DNA of 64,000 bases from Streptomyces sp. NRRL S-340 (GCF_000720185.1 NZ_JOIY01000019.1:61797-125796); one strand, 5' to 3'; shown: positions 43,145 to 53,040, numbered from the stretch's first letter. The notes: generated from the sequence alone by a model not told the origin. A program made the numbers and translations.

Positions 43145-43312
43145 CCGGAACCGGACGGCCGCACCGCACGACCGGCCGGCACCCGACGCCCGGCACCCAC
43201 GCCGGGCGCCGCGGTGCCGCACCGCCGGGCCGTGGCTCCCGGCAGCGACCGGACGACCGCAGATCCCACGGGGCCGGGCGTACGCCCACAGCCGGAACGC
43301 CGCACCGCCCGC

Positions 43313-43338
43313 CGCAGCCGCAGCCGCAGCCGCAGCCG
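43313..43338. repeat. Hexanucleotide GCAGCC-type repeat
   Basis: CCGCAG/GCAGCC repeated about four times in the lhr-nei gap, 30 bp before the nei start. A simple-sequence tract open to slippage. Confidence 0.7.
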
Positions 43339-43368
43339 GAAGGCTCACCCCCGTGTCACCCTTGACGC

Positions 43369-44235
43369 ATGCCCGAGGGTGACACGGTCTGGCAGGCCGC
43401 GAGGCGGTTGCACGACGCGCTCGCGGGCAAGGTGCTGACCCGCAGCGACTTCCGGGTGCCGAAGTACGCCACGACCGACCTGGCCGGACGGACCGTGCTG
43501 GACACCGTCTCACGGGGCAAACACCTGCTCACCCGCTTCGAGGGCGGCCTCACCCTGCACTCGCACCTGCGGATGGAGGGTGCCTGGAAGGTCTACGGCA
43601 GCGGCGAACGCTGGAAGGGCGGCCCCGCACACCAGATCCGGGCCGTCCTCACCACCGCCGACCGCGCCGCCGTCGGCTACCGCCTCCCCGTACTGGAACT
43701 GCTGCGCAGCACCGAGGAGGAGCGGGCCGTCGGCCACCTCGGCCCGGACCTCCTCGGCCCCGACTGGGATCCGGACCTGGCCCTGGCCAACCTCCTCGCC
43801 GACCCCTCCCGGGAACTGGGCGAGGCCCTGCTCGACCAGCGCAACCTCGCCGGAATCGGCAACGTCTACAAGAGCGAGCTGTGCTTCCTGCTCGGCGTGA
43901 CCCCGTGGCTGCCCGTCGGCGCCCTGCCCGCCGACCGCGCGGCGCGGCTGCCTGCCCTGGCCCAGCGTCTCCTGGAGGCCAACCGCGACCGCCTGGTCCG
44001 CCGGACCACGGGCCTGCGCGGTCAGCGCGGCCAGAGCCAGGACCTGTTCGTCTACGGCCGTGCTCCCCGCCCCTGCCTGCGCTGCGGAACCTCCGTCCGC
44101 GTCGCCGACCAGGGCGACGGCTCCCAGGAGCGCCCCACCTACTGGTGCCCGGCCTGCCAGACGGGTCCGGCCCCGCCGCCGGGTTCGCCGCAGAAGTGGC
44201 GGGACCGTTACTCGCATCCCCGTCCGTACCGCTGA
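43369..44235 (+). CDS. Fpg/Nei-family DNA glycosylase, Nei2-like
   Basis: A 288-residue bifunctional DNA glycosylase/AP lyase for oxidised bases. The N-terminal MPEGDTV gives the catalytic Pro2-Glu3, with Thr at position 6 as in the Nei group. LDQRNLAGIGNVYKSELCF is the H2TH region, and the C-terminal zinc finger has CLRCGTSVR ... YWCPACQ. RGKHLLTRFEGGLTLHSHLRMEG is the conserved Lys-containing core. ATG 43369 has no clear ribosome site. It lies directly after lhr and the two likely act together in repair. Confidence 0.9.
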   Translation: MPEGDTVWQAARRLHDALAGKVLTRSDFRVPKYATTDLAGRTVLDTVSRGKHLLTRFEGGLTLHSHLRMEGAWKVYGSGERWKGGPAHQIRAVLTTADRAAVGYRLPVLELLRSTEEERAVGHLGPDLLGPDWDPDLALANLLADPSRELGEALLDQRNLAGIGNVYKSELCFLLGVTPWLPVGALPADRAARLPALAQRLLEANRDRLVRRTTGLRGQRGQSQDLFVYGRAPRPCLRCGTSVRVADQGDGSQERPTYWCPACQTGPAPPPGSPQKWRDRYSHPRPYR

Positions 44236-44263
44236 CATCGCCGCCCGTACCGCTGACGTCGCG

Positions 44264-44986
44264 TCAGGTCCCTTCCGCCTCTCCCGCTCCCCGCGCTCCC
44301 TCTCCGTCCCTCGTGTCGCCCCACAGGTCCCGCTGGTCCCACCGGTCCCGCTCGTCCCCCTCGTCCCGGAGCGAGTTCTCCGGGGTCCCGAACGGCCAGC
44401 CTCCCCCCTCGGCGGACGGCGCGCGCCCGCTGTGTCCGTAGGGCCACCCCTGGGGATCCCCGAGCAGCGTCCCGCCGACCACGCCGGGGGCGGAAACCGG
44501 GGCATCGCTCTCCGGGGAGGCGGGCGGCAGCCCGGGAGCGGGACCGGGGCCGCTCGGCACCGGTTCGCTGTCCTGCCGTCGCGACCGTCGAGACCCGAGG
44601 AAGTCGCGGGTCTCAAGGCCGTCTCGACCGCCAGGGCCGTCGCCACCGTCGCCGCCGTCAGGCCCACCGAGGCCGTCGAGGTCACCGCGCGCGTCAGGGC
44701 GGCCGTCGAGACCACCGCGCACGTCAGGGCGGTCAGCGCGGCCGTTGAGGCCGGCGGAGTCTTCCGGGATCTCGCCGTCGTGGGAGGCGCCGAGACCCGG
44801 GGTGCGGCGCGGCGCCCGAACGCAGTGCAGCGGCAACACGCTCAGCCCCCAGCCGCCCGCCGCGACCGCCGCCTCCAGCAGTCCCCCACCACCCGTCAGC
44901 ACCAAGCGCAGCACAGACCACCACCACACCGCGCCGAGCGCCAGGGCGGCGCCCCGGCGCACTATCGGCCCCGCGTCCGCACCCAC
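44264..44986 (-). CDS. Membrane-anchored low-complexity protein, unknown
   Basis: A 240-residue protein from GTG 44986, which has GGAGG 7 nt upstream. Two hydrophobic stretches (AALALGAVWWWSVLRLVLTG and LLEAAVAAGGWGLSVLPL) lie in the first 50 residues. The remainder is hydrophilic and repetitive, with Gly/Asp-rich runs (DRPDVRGGLDGRPDARGDLDG) and an Arg/Glu-rich tail, probably disordered and cytoplasmic. It converges on the nei-type gene with a 28-bp gap. I do not recognise a family; the ribosome site and helices support it as real. Confidence 0.55.
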   Translation of the reverse strand: MGADAGPIVRRGAALALGAVWWWSVLRLVLTGGGGLLEAAVAAGGWGLSVLPLHCVRAPRRTPGLGASHDGEIPEDSAGLNGRADRPDVRGGLDGRPDARGDLDGLGGPDGGDGGDGPGGRDGLETRDFLGSRRSRRQDSEPVPSGPGPAPGLPPASPESDAPVSAPGVVGGTLLGDPQGWPYGHSGRAPSAEGGGWPFGTPENSLRDEGDERDRWDQRDLWGDTRDGEGARGAGEAEGT

Positions 44987-45331
44987 GCACTCACCTCCAG
45001 CCCCACGCCGCCCGCCGGCGAACCGACGCGCCACCAGAACCGCCCTCACGTACGGGAGGGTGCACCGGGGTCCCTGGAACGCTGCTTCCGCTCCACCGCC
45101 GGTCGACCGGGACCCTGCCCGGCCTCCACCATCACCGGACCGCCGCGCAACGGCAACGCGACAGGTGCTCAAGGCGGTCCCGGTCCACGGCCTGGCACAG
45201 CAGGGCACCACGCGGCGCGGCACCTGTGTTCCTCACCCAGCACGAAGGCCCCGGCCGTACTCCTCCGGTCTCCCGGAGAAGCCCCGGCCGGGGCCTCGCG
45301 ACGTATGCGTCAGCTCACGCGCACGTGACCG
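44987..45331. other. Spacer between clgR and the membrane-protein gene
   Basis: 345 bp without a credible gene. It contains the strong nested hairpin at 45246-45296 right after clgR. The rest is ordinary GC-rich sequence; the promoter of the 44986 gene is presumably here but was not recognised. Confidence 0.5.
45246..45296 (-). terminator. Nested hairpin terminator after clgR
   Basis: Outer arms AGGCCCCGGCC (45246-45256) and GGCCGGGGCCT (45286-45296) surround an inner hairpin CTCCGG-TCTC-CCGGAG (45263-45278). It lies 36 bp past the clgR stop. Confidence 0.75.
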
Positions 45332-45709
45332 TCACGCGGCGACCACGTCCACCGCCTCGGCGGCGGGCGCCTTGATCGTCACCCGTTCCGGTGGCACACC
45401 GGTCACCGACACCGAACCCAGCATCGGGCGAACCGGCGCGGGCACGTGATCGGTGGCCGCAGCAGACTGGGCCAGCTCAGCAAGGGCGAGTTCGTCGCTC
45501 ACTTCTCGCATGAGTTCGGACATCCGTACGTCCAGCGCGTCGCAGATGGCGGAGAGCAGCTCGGAGGAAGCCTCCTTCTGCCCCCGCTCCACCTCGGAGA
45601 GATAGCCGAGCGAGACTCGGGCGGACGAGGAGACTTCGCGCAGAGTACGGCCCTGGCGTTGGCGCTGCCGACGCAGCACGTCACCCAGCAGGCGACGGAG
45701 CAGAATCAT
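45332..45709 (-). CDS. clgR: XRE-family regulator ClgR
   Basis: A 125-residue regulator of clp/lon protease genes in actinobacteria. The Xre-type helix-turn-helix covers about residues 8-65 ([52 protein letters not shown]), characteristic of ClgR. The C-terminus ends VDVVAA: a terminal Ala-Ala is the feature by which Streptomyces ClgR was shown to be a Clp protease substrate, giving feedback control. ATG 45709 has GGAGGG 9 nt upstream. It follows cinA on the same strand, as in corynebacteria, where clgR also lies beside cinA and recA. Confidence 0.88.
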   Translation of the reverse strand: MILLRRLLGDVLRRQRQRQGRTLREVSSSARVSLGYLSEVERGQKEASSELLSAICDALDVRMSELMREVSDELALAELAQSAAATDHVPAPVRPMLGSVSVTGVPPERVTIKAPAAEAVDVVAA

Positions 45710-45818
45710 CGGTGGCTCCCTCCTCGGACCGCGTAGCCGCATCCTTCACGCCCCACCGTACCGCCTCGCGACGCGGCCGTGCGGGGAGCGATGTCGTGTT
45801 CACTCAGGGCTGCAAACA

Positions 45819-46364
45819 TCAAAACCCCCCGTTCCGTTCCGTATCCTGTGCCCGCTCATTTCCGCTCTGTTCGCCCGCGATCTGCTCAAGGAGCAGTGCG
45901 AGTACGCTCCGTACACTCTCCATACGAATGTCCGCCCGGCCGCCGTTCAACCGCAGGGCAGCCGTTTTCCCGCCACGCGCCGCCTGGTTGTGCGGCCCGT
46001 GCGGCCCGTCCACGGCCACGAAGACCGTCCCGACGGGCTGTCCGTCCTGGGGGTCGGGGCCGGCGACTCCCGTGGTCGCGATGCCCCAGTCCGCGCCGAG
46101 GGCCTCGCGCACTCCGGCCGCCATCTCGGCCGCGACCTGCGGATCCACCGCTCCGCGCTCGGCCAGCAGAGTGGCTTCCACGCCCAGCAGCCGGTGCTTC
46201 AGCTCCGTGGCGTAGGCCGTGACCGAACCGCGGAAGACCCTGGACGCCCCCGGCACCGCGGTGATCTCCGCGGCGACCAGGCCGCCGGTCAGCGACTCCG
46301 CGACGGCGAGCGTCTCGCCCCTCACCGTCAGTAGTTCCACGACCTCGGCGGCCCTCGAACTCAC
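45819..46364 (-). CDS. cinA: CinA C-terminal domain, nicotinamide-nucleotide amidase
   Basis: A 181-residue protein equal to the PncC/CinA C-terminal domain, which deamidates NMN to nicotinate mononucleotide. Visible motifs are LAVAESLTGGLVAAEIT, GSVTAYATELKHRLLGV and GIATTGVAGPDPQDGQPVGTVFVAV. The N-terminal MoaB-like domain of full-length CinA is absent, normal for actinobacteria. GTG 46364 overlaps the pgsA stop by 4 bp (GTGA). The C-terminal tail after residue 160 is hydrophilic. Confidence 0.92.
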   Translation of the reverse strand: MSSRAAEVVELLTVRGETLAVAESLTGGLVAAEITAVPGASRVFRGSVTAYATELKHRLLGVEATLLAERGAVDPQVAAEMAAGVREALGADWGIATTGVAGPDPQDGQPVGTVFVAVDGPHGPHNQAARGGKTAALRLNGGRADIRMESVRSVLALLLEQIAGEQSGNERAQDTERNGGF

Positions 46365-47203
46365 GCTTCCGATTCCTTCAACGCGGCCCGGCGCTCGGCG
46401 ATTCCCTGCCTGCGCAGCACAATGGCCTGTTTCACATAGTCCAGTCCGGTCGCCACCGTCAGCACCACGGCCGCCGCCATCACCCAGAACCGGAGGGTGG
46501 CGAGCCAGCCCGTCAGCGCCAGGACGTACATGCCCACGGCCACGCCCTGCGTGAGCGTCTTGAGCTTGCCGCCCCGGCTGGCCGGGATGACCCCGTAGCG
46601 GATGACCAGGAAACGCAGGAGGGTGATCCCCAGTTCCCGGCCGAGGATCACCCCGGTCACCCACCAGGGCAGGTCGTCGAGAGCGGAGAGACAGATGAGC
46701 GCCGCTCCCATGATCGCCTTGTCGGCGATGGGGTCGGCGATCTTCCCGAAGTCGGTGACGAGGTCGTACGTGCGCGCCAGGTGTCCGTCGAACAGGTCGG
46801 TGATCATGGCGACGGCGAAGGCGGCCCAGGCGAACGAGCGCCACGCCGGGTCGTACCCGCCGTCCGCCAGCATCAGGGCGACGAAGCCGGGCACCAGCAG
46901 CAGCCGGAGCATGGTCAGCAGATTGGCGACGTTCCACACGCTGGCCTGGTTGACGGCCGCCGCCGTGATCTTGCCGCCGCGCGCGGGCCTCCCGTCGTCC
47001 TGCTCCAGGACCGCTTCCCCGGCTCCACCGGAAACCGTGGCACCGGACGTCACGTCACCGGGGCCGTCGCCGCCATCGGAGTCGCCGGGCCTTTTGGCGG
47101 CGTTCGCGGTCCCGTCCGCACCGGAGCGGCGTGCGGCCGCTCCTTTGGCCGCCGACCGCGCGCCGGAGGAGCCGCCCGCCGCGGATGCCGGGACTCCGGT
47201 CAT
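46361..47203 (-). CDS. pgsA: CDP-diacylglycerol-glycerol-3-phosphate phosphatidyltransferase
   Basis: A 280-residue membrane enzyme making phosphatidylglycerol phosphate from CDP-diacylglycerol and glycerol-3-phosphate. The CDP-alcohol phosphotransferase signature D-G-x2-A-R-x8-G-x3-D-x3-D is present as [26 protein letters not shown]. Four to six hydrophobic helices follow the usual pattern. The first ~85 residues are a hydrophilic Ala/Gly/Asp-rich extension, longer than in enterobacterial PgsA. ATG 47203 overlaps the rimO stop (ATGA), and the pgsA stop overlaps cinA. Confidence 0.93.
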   Translation of the reverse strand: MTGVPASAAGGSSGARSAAKGAAARRSGADGTANAAKRPGDSDGGDGPGDVTSGATVSGGAGEAVLEQDDGRPARGGKITAAAVNQASVWNVANLLTMLRLLLVPGFVALMLADGGYDPAWRSFAWAAFAVAMITDLFDGHLARTYDLVTDFGKIADPIADKAIMGAALICLSALDDLPWWVTGVILGRELGITLLRFLVIRYGVIPASRGGKLKTLTQGVAVGMYVLALTGWLATLRFWVMAAAVVLTVATGLDYVKQAIVLRRQGIAERRAALKESEA

Positions 47204-48672
47204 CTGCCCGCCTCCTCACTCCATCCGAGCGACCCGGTCAGCGGCTCGGCCACCAGGTCGACGCCCGTCGTGCCGACCACCTTCGCCTCGACCATACGGC
47301 CGGGGACCAGGCCCTCGCCGTCGGTGAGCAGCACCTGGCCGTCGGTCTCCGGTGCCTGGTGCGCGGCCCGGCCGGACACGCCGTCCTCGACGTCCACGGA
47401 CTCGACGAGTACCCGCACCGTCTCGCCCACCCGCTCCTCGGCGCGCTGGGAGACGAGTTCCTCGGCAAGCCGGGAGACACGTGCCAGCCGCTCGGCGACG
47501 ACCTCCTCGTCCAGCTTGTTCTCGTACGTCGCCGCTTCGGTGCCCTCCTCGTCGGAGTAGCCGAAGACACCGATCGCGTCGAGCCGCGCGCCGTTCAGGA
47601 ACCGCTCCAGCTCGGCCAGGTCGGCCTCCGACTCGCCGGGGAAACCGACGATGAAGTTGGAGCGGACACCGGCCTGCGGCGCCTTGGAGCGGATGGTGTC
47701 GAGCAGCTCCAGGAAGCGGTCGGTGTCGCCGAAGCGGCGCATGGCGCGCAGCACGTCCGGCGCGGAGTGCTGGAAGGAGAGGTCGAAGTAGGGGGCGACC
47801 TTCGGGGTGGAGGTGAGGACGTCGATGAGGCCGGGGCGCATCTCGGCGGGCTGCAGGTAGCTGACCCGCACCCGCTCGATGCCGTCGACCTCCGCCAGCT
47901 CGGGCAGCAGGGACTCCAGCAGGCGGATGTCGCCCAGGTCCTTGCCGTAGGAGGTGTTGTTCTCGGAGACCAGCATGATCTCCTTGACGCCCTGCTCGGC
48001 CAGCCACCGCGTCTCGTTCAGCACGTCGCTGGGGCGGCGGGAGATGAAGGAGCCGCGGAAGGAGGGGATGGCGCAGAAGGAGCAGCGCCGGTCGCAGCCG
48101 GAGGCGAGCTTGACGGAGGCGACCGGGGCGCCGTCGAGGCGGCGGCGCAGCGGCGCGCGGGGTCCGGACGCCGGGGCGACGCCCTCGGGCAGGTCGGCGG
48201 GGCCGTGGCCGGGCAGGGCGACGGCCGCGCCGGCCTCCTGGCGCTGGGCCGGGCTGATGGGCAGGAGCTTGCGGCGGTCGCGCGGGGTGTGCGCGGCGTG
48301 GATGCCGCCGCTGAGGATGGTCTGCAGACGGTCGGAGATGTCGGCGTAGTCGTCGAAGCCGAGCACGCCGTCGGCCTCGGGGAGGGCTTCGGCGAGTTCC
48401 TTGCCGTACCGCTCGGCCATGCAGCCGACCGCGACGACGGCCTGCGTTCTGCCGTGGTCCTTGAGGTCGTTGGCCTCCAGGAGGGCGTCGACGGAGTCCT
48501 TCTTGGCGGCTTCCACGAAGCCACAGGTGTTGACGACGGCGACGTCGGCGTCCGCGGCGTCCTCGACGAGCTGCCAGCCGTCCGCCTCCAAACGGCCTGC
48601 GAGCTCCTCCGAGTCCACCTCGTTACGGGCGCAGCCGAGAGTGACGAGTGCGACGGTACGGCGTTCAGGCAT
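47200..48672 (-). CDS. rimO: Ribosomal protein S12 methylthiotransferase
   Basis: A 490-residue radical-SAM enzyme that methylthiolates an Asp of ribosomal protein S12. It has cluster Cys in [19 protein letters not shown] and VGCMAERYG, the radical-SAM motif [17 protein letters not shown], and a C-terminal TRAM domain. The segment [13 protein letters not shown] and the FVEAAKKDS sequence separate RimO from MiaB. A Pro/Ala/Arg-rich insert (about 165-210) is typical of actinobacteria. ATG 48672 has no ribosome site but TAGTCT exactly 7 nt upstream, and a terminator hairpin ends only 40 bp upstream, arguing for a leaderless mRNA from its own promoter. Confidence 0.94.
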   Translation of the reverse strand: MPERRTVALVTLGCARNEVDSEELAGRLEADGWQLVEDAADADVAVVNTCGFVEAAKKDSVDALLEANDLKDHGRTQAVVAVGCMAERYGKELAEALPEADGVLGFDDYADISDRLQTILSGGIHAAHTPRDRRKLLPISPAQRQEAGAAVALPGHGPADLPEGVAPASGPRAPLRRRLDGAPVASVKLASGCDRRCSFCAIPSFRGSFISRRPSDVLNETRWLAEQGVKEIMLVSENNTSYGKDLGDIRLLESLLPELAEVDGIERVRVSYLQPAEMRPGLIDVLTSTPKVAPYFDLSFQHSAPDVLRAMRRFGDTDRFLELLDTIRSKAPQAGVRSNFIVGFPGESEADLAELERFLNGARLDAIGVFGYSDEEGTEAATYENKLDEEVVAERLARVSRLAEELVSQRAEERVGETVRVLVESVDVEDGVSGRAAHQAPETDGQVLLTDGEGLVPGRMVEAKVVGTTGVDLVAEPLTGSLGWSEEAGR

Positions 48673-48679
48673 GGGCTCA

Positions 48680-48685
48680 AGACTA
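48680..48685 (-). promoter_or_regulatory. Candidate -10 box giving leaderless rimO mRNA
   Basis: TAGTCT on the minus strand lies 7 nt before the rimO ATG. The terminator at 48712-48741 just upstream makes a promoter here necessary for rimO-pgsA-cinA transcription unless read-through occurs. Confidence 0.45.
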
Positions 48686-48711
48686 CTTTGTCCGGCCGAC
48701 ACCCCACGTCG

Positions 48712-48741
48712 AAGGGGTTGGCCGATCTTGGCCAACCCCTT
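48712..48741 (-). terminator. Terminator after the rodZ-like gene
   Basis: A 12-bp perfect stem AAGGGGTTGGCC (48712-48723) / GGCCAACCCCTT (48730-48741) with a 6-nt loop, 69 bp past the rodZ-like stop. Confidence 0.85.
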
Positions 48742-48809
48742 CACCGCCTGCCTGCCCGGGCTCCGCCGCACGGGCTGTCCCCTTGCGCCGCCCGGCCTGC
48801 GGGCCCAGG

Positions 48810-49655
48810 TCACCCGATCTGGGGGTCACCCTTGGTGTACGTGAGGCGTTCCACGGCGCCCGGCTGGAACTGGTCCTCGATCTTCTTGCCGTTGACGTAG
48901 AGCTGGACCGCGCCGGCGTCGCCGAGGATCAGGTTGATCTTCGTGCTGTCCTGGAAGGTCTTGGACTCGCCCTTGTTCAGCAGCCCGTCGAAGAGCATGC
49001 GGCCGTTGTGGTCCTTGGCGGAGATCCAGCTGCGCCCGTTCGGTGCGCTGACCTGGACGGTCACCTTGTCCTGGGGCGCGGCGGCGATGGCACTGTCGGA
49101 AGGAGCGGGCTTCGGGGCGGCGGGCTTGGTGTGCTGCGGGCGGGGTGAGGCCGGGGTGCTGGTGCTCGGCGTGGAGCCCTCGGCGGCCTGGGCCTTGGCA
49201 CTGCTGTCACCGCTGTCGCCGCCCTTGAAGGCGGTGAAGCCGACGAAACCGATGACGACGACGATCGCCGCGACCATGGCGGCGGTCCAGTTGGGGCCGC
49301 GCCGTTCCGGGCGGATACGTTCCGCCTCGAAGAGCGGGGCGGCGGGGGTCGGCGCGGGACGCCCCCCGTGTTCGGCGTCGTACCGGGCGAGCAGCGGGGC
49401 GGGATCGAGGTGCACCTCGCGCGCCAGCGTGCGGATGTGGCCGCGCGCGTAGACGTCCCCTCCGCAGGGGGCGAAGTCGTCGGACTCGATGGCGTGCACG
49501 ATGGCGACACGGACGCGGGTGGCCGTGCTGACCTCGTCGACGGTCAGCCCGGCGGCGAGCCGGGCGTCCTTCAGGACTCGGCCGATGGAGGGGCGGGCTT
49601 CCTCGGAAACGTCTTCGAACGGACGCTCGTCTTCAGGGGAGTTGCCGATGGACAC
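48810..49655 (-). CDS. RodZ-like helix-turn-helix membrane protein
   Basis: A 281-residue bitopic protein. Residues about 22-90 form a RodZ-type helix-turn-helix ([34 protein letters not shown]...[13 protein letters not shown]). A single membrane helix [17 protein letters not shown] is at about 127-143. An extracellular Ser/Thr/Pro linker follows, then a DUF4115 beta-domain ([35 protein letters not shown]). In rods RodZ links MreB to wall synthesis; in Streptomyces the partner is uncertain. ATG 49655 with AAAGG upstream. Encoded between ftsK and rimO. Confidence 0.85.
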   Translation of the reverse strand: MSIGNSPEDERPFEDVSEEARPSIGRVLKDARLAAGLTVDEVSTATRVRVAIVHAIESDDFAPCGGDVYARGHIRTLAREVHLDPAPLLARYDAEHGGRPAPTPAAPLFEAERIRPERRGPNWTAAMVAAIVVVIGFVGFTAFKGGDSGDSSAKAQAAEGSTPSTSTPASPRPQHTKPAAPKPAPSDSAIAAAPQDKVTVQVSAPNGRSWISAKDHNGRMLFDGLLNKGESKTFQDSTKINLILGDAGAVQLYVNGKKIEDQFQPGAVERLTYTKGDPQIG

Positions 49656-50054
49656 GGGGGCGCCTTTCGAGCGTGTAGCCGCCTGTGCTGGAGGTTCAGT
49701 CTAGGGGTGTGCCAAAGGGTGGAGCGACCCGGCGGCGGTACTTTGTACGCCATCGGAATGGCCGGACGATCCGACGGTGGGACAGGGTGCGGGAGCGCTG
49801 GTGCCGCCCGCACCGGGTGTCTCGCTCAACTTGACGTACGGCCAGGCGAAAGGGTTGCCCGCCGTCGGCTAACGGGTGGATCACGGCCCACCCGTGCGGC
49901 CCGCGGCGCCGCGTCCGCCGGGCGGCCGTCGGCCCCGGCGGACGTCCTTCGCGCCTACCCCTGGAACCGGCTGCGAATCCGCCTGCCGGCGGATCCGCCC
50001 CCCGGTCCGCCGGTCCGTCCCTCGATCGGGTGCTCTTGCCGCGGGCCGGCCCGG
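49656..50054. other. Spacer ftsK / rodZ-like
   Basis: 399 bp without a gene. Contains a possible ftsK terminator ATCCGCC-TGCC-GGCGGAT (49977-49994) and a -10-like TAGACT on the minus strand at 49698-49703 for the rodZ-like gene. On the plus strand TTGACG near 49834 has no matching -10. Confidence 0.5.
49698..49703 (-). promoter_or_regulatory. Candidate -10 box of the rodZ-like gene
   Basis: TAGACT on the minus strand, predicting a start near 49691 and a leader of about 36 nt. The -35 is weak. Confidence 0.35.
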
Positions 50055-52859
50055 CTATCCCTCGGTCTCGCCCCGGATCACGGCCAGCACGCCGTCCAGT
50101 TCGTCGGCCTTCACCAGCACGTCCCGCGCCTTGGAGCCCTCGCTGGGGCCGACGATGTTCCGCGACTCCATCAGGTCCATGAGCCGGCCGGCCTTGGCGA
50201 AGCCGACGCGCAGCTTGCGCTGGAGCATGGACGTGGACCCGAACTGCGTGGAGACGACCAGTTCGGCGGCCTGGCACAGCAGGTCGAGGTCGTCACCGAT
50301 GTCCTCGTCGATCTCCTTCTTCTGCTTGGTGCCGACGACGACGTCGTCCCGGAAGACCGGCGTCATCTGGTCCTTGCAGTGCTGCACGACGGCCGCGACC
50401 TCGGCCTCGGTGACGAAGGCGCCCTGCAGCCGGGTCGGCTTGCTCGCCCCCATCGGCAGGAAGAGCCCGTCGCCCTTGCCGATCAGCTTCTCGGCGCCGG
50501 GCTGGTCGAGGATGACGCGGCTGTCGGCGAGCGAGGAGGTGGCGAAGGCGAGCCGGGAGGGCACGTTGGCCTTGATCAGGCCGGTGACGACGTCGACCGA
50601 GGGCCGCTGGGTGGCGAGCACCAGGTGGATGCCGGCCGCGCGGGCGAGCTGGGTGATGCGCACGATCGCGTCCTCGACGTCGCGCGGCGCCACCATCATC
50701 AGGTCGGCCAGCTCGTCCACGATCACCAGCAGGTACGGGTACGGCTGCAGCTCGCGCTCGCTGCCCTCGGGCGACTTCACCTTGCCGCTGCGCACGGCCG
50801 CGTTGAAGTCGTCGATGTGCCGGAAGCCGTACGCGGCCAGGTCGTCGTAGCGCAGATCCATCTCGCGGACGACCCACTGCAGCGCCTCGGCGGCCCGCTT
50901 GGGGTTGGTGATGATCGGCGTGATCAGGTGCGGGATGCCCTCGTACGCGGTCAGTTCGACGCGCTTGGGGTCGACCAGGACCATGCGGACGTCCTCCGGT
51001 GTCGCCCGCATCATGATCGAGGTGATCAGGCAGTTGATGCAGGACGACTTGCCGGAGCCGGTCGCGCCGGCGACCAGGATGTGCGGCATCTTCGCGATGT
51101 TGGCCATCACGTAGCCGCCCTCGACGTCCTTGCCGAGCGCGACCAGCATCGGGTGGTCGTCCTCGGCCGCGTCCGCCAGGCGCAGCACGTCACCGAGGTT
51201 GACCATCTCGCGGTCGGTGTTGGGGATCTCGATGCCGACCGCGGACTTGCCGGGGATCGGGCTGATGATCCGCACGTCCGGGCTGGCGACGGCGTACGCG
51301 ATGTTCTTCGTCAGGGCGGTGATCCGCTCGACCTTCACGGCCGGGCCGAGTTCCACCTCGTAGCGGGTGACCGTCGGGCCGCGGGTGAAGCCGGTGACCC
51401 GGGCGTCGACCTTGAACTCGGTGAAGACGTTGGTCAGCGCGTCCACGATGGCGTCGTTGGCGGCGCTGCGCGCCTTGCCGGGGCCGCCCCGCTCCAGGAG
51501 GTCCAGCACGGGCAGGGAGTAGGTGATGTCGCCGGAGAGCTGGAGCTGTTCGGCGCGCGGCGGCAGGTCCCGGGTCTCGGCGGGCGGGGCCTTGGTGAGG
51601 TCGGGAACCCCGGCGGGCGGCTCCTCGGGCTCCGGGCGTGCCGGTGCCTCGGTCCTGGGGCGCGCGACCGGAGCGTCCTGCTCGGGGCGCGCGGCGGGCA
51701 CCGGGGTGGGGGTGGGGGTCTCGGCGCGGTCGCCCACGCTGACGCCCTGGGTGAGGTCGGCGACGACGGGCGAGGGCGGCATGCCGTGCAGCACGGCACC
51801 GTCGAGCGCGGCGGCAGCGGCGGCCGCCACGTCCACGGCGTCCAGCTGCCGTTCCATGTCGGGCTGCGGTACGGCGGAGCGCCGGGGGCGGCCGCGCCGC
51901 TTGGCCAGCGCCTCCTGCTCCGCCCGGTCGGGGTCGTGCTCCTGGGGGGCGTTCTGACGTCTGCGGGGGCGCGCGGGCAGCGCTTGGCGCCACTGCTCGT
52001 CGTAGCGCGCGTCGTCCTCGGGGTACTCCGGGTACTCGGTGTCCTCTTCGTCCTCCGGGTCGGGCAGCAGGCCCAGCTTCACGCCGAGCAGCCGCAGCCG
52101 CTGCGGGATGGCGTTGACGGGGGTGGCGGTGACGACCAGCAGACCGAACACGGTCAGCAGCACCAGCAGCGGTACGGCGAGCACCTCGCCCATGGAGTAC
52201 GTCAGCGGGGTCGCCGCCCCCCAGCCGATGAGGCCGCCGGCGTCCCTTATCGCCTGCATGCCGTCGCTGCGGGCGGGCGAGCCGCAGGCGATGTGCACCT
52301 GGCCGAGCACGCCCAGGACGAGCGCGGACAGGCCGATGACGATACGGCCGTTGGCCTCGGGCTGTTCGGGGTGCCGGATGAAGCGCACGGCGATGATCCC
52401 GACCAGGATCGGCACCAGCAGGTCGAGCCGGCCGAACGCGCCGGTGACCAGGATCTCGACCAGGTCACCGACGGGGCCGCGCAGGTCGGCCCAGGTGCCC
52501 GCGGCGACGATCAGGGCGACGGCGAGCAGCAGCAGGGCGATGCCGTCCTTGCGGTGCGCGGGGTCGAGGTTCCTGGCGCCCTGCCCTATGCCGCGGAAGA
52601 CGGCGCCGACGGCGTGCGCGAGGCCGAGCCAGAGGGCGCGCACGAGACGGAACACGCCCCCGGTGGGGCTCGGCGCGGGCCGGGGCGCGGGCCTGCTCGC
52701 CGCGGCCTTCTTGGCCGGCGCCTTCCGGGCGGGAGCCTTCTTGGCGGCGGCCTTCCTGGCCGGGGCTTTTTTCGCGGCGGCCTTCTTCGCCGGAGCCTTC
52801 GCGGAAGCAGCCGCCTTCTTCGCGGGCGGCTTGTTGGCTGCGGAGGGACGTGAGGCCAT
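50055..52859 (-). CDS. ftsK: DNA translocase FtsK
   Basis: A 934-residue septal DNA pump that clears chromosomes during sporulation septation. Residues 1-70 are Lys/Ala/Pro repeats (AAKKAPARKA), an unusual basic tail. Four or five membrane helices follow (about 80-260). A Pro-rich acidic linker precedes the motor domain with Walker A GATGSGKSS (about residue 600) and Walker B LLVIVDELADLMM. The C-terminal gamma winged helix (LLCQAAELVVSTQFGSTSMLQRKLRVGFAKAGRLMD) binds orienting DNA motifs. ATG 52859 has TAATCT 7 nt upstream and no ribosome site, suggesting a leaderless mRNA. Confidence 0.95.
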   Translation of the reverse strand: MASRPSAANKPPAKKAAASAKAPAKKAAAKKAPARKAAAKKAPARKAPAKKAAASRPAPRPAPSPTGGVFRLVRALWLGLAHAVGAVFRGIGQGARNLDPAHRKDGIALLLLAVALIVAAGTWADLRGPVGDLVEILVTGAFGRLDLLVPILVGIIAVRFIRHPEQPEANGRIVIGLSALVLGVLGQVHIACGSPARSDGMQAIRDAGGLIGWGAATPLTYSMGEVLAVPLLVLLTVFGLLVVTATPVNAIPQRLRLLGVKLGLLPDPEDEEDTEYPEYPEDDARYDEQWRQALPARPRRRQNAPQEHDPDRAEQEALAKRRGRPRRSAVPQPDMERQLDAVDVAAAAAAALDGAVLHGMPPSPVVADLTQGVSVGDRAETPTPTPVPAARPEQDAPVARPRTEAPARPEPEEPPAGVPDLTKAPPAETRDLPPRAEQLQLSGDITYSLPVLDLLERGGPGKARSAANDAIVDALTNVFTEFKVDARVTGFTRGPTVTRYEVELGPAVKVERITALTKNIAYAVASPDVRIISPIPGKSAVGIEIPNTDREMVNLGDVLRLADAAEDDHPMLVALGKDVEGGYVMANIAKMPHILVAGATGSGKSSCINCLITSIMMRATPEDVRMVLVDPKRVELTAYEGIPHLITPIITNPKRAAEALQWVVREMDLRYDDLAAYGFRHIDDFNAAVRSGKVKSPEGSERELQPYPYLLVIVDELADLMMVAPRDVEDAIVRITQLARAAGIHLVLATQRPSVDVVTGLIKANVPSRLAFATSSLADSRVILDQPGAEKLIGKGDGLFLPMGASKPTRLQGAFVTEAEVAAVVQHCKDQMTPVFRDDVVVGTKQKKEIDEDIGDDLDLLCQAAELVVSTQFGSTSMLQRKLRVGFAKAGRLMDLMESRNIVGPSEGSKARDVLVKADELDGVLAVIRGETEG

Positions 52860-52866
52860 AGGTGCG

Positions 52867-52872
52867 AGATTA
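52867..52872 (-). promoter_or_regulatory. Candidate -10 box giving leaderless ftsK mRNA
   Basis: TAATCT on the minus strand lies 7 nt before ATG 52859. No ribosome site is present between. The -35 is not clear. Confidence 0.4.
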
Positions 52873-53040
52873 CCGTCGCGGGCGACGCCGGACACGTGTG
52901 CCCAGTGCTTCACCCGTTCGTGTCGCGCCTATGCGGTCGGCAGTTGACCAGGCCTCACCCGGCTTGCGGGACGGCAGGAGTTGCCCGGTCGGAGGGCGGC
53001 GGAACCTCGCCCGGCCGCCCCAACGTGCCCGAGGCGTGCG

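Noticed and set aside
39335..43513. 1392-codon minus-strand open frame antisense to lhr
   Set aside because: Arises from high GC at third positions of lhr; no motif, and the plus strand encodes a complete helicase.
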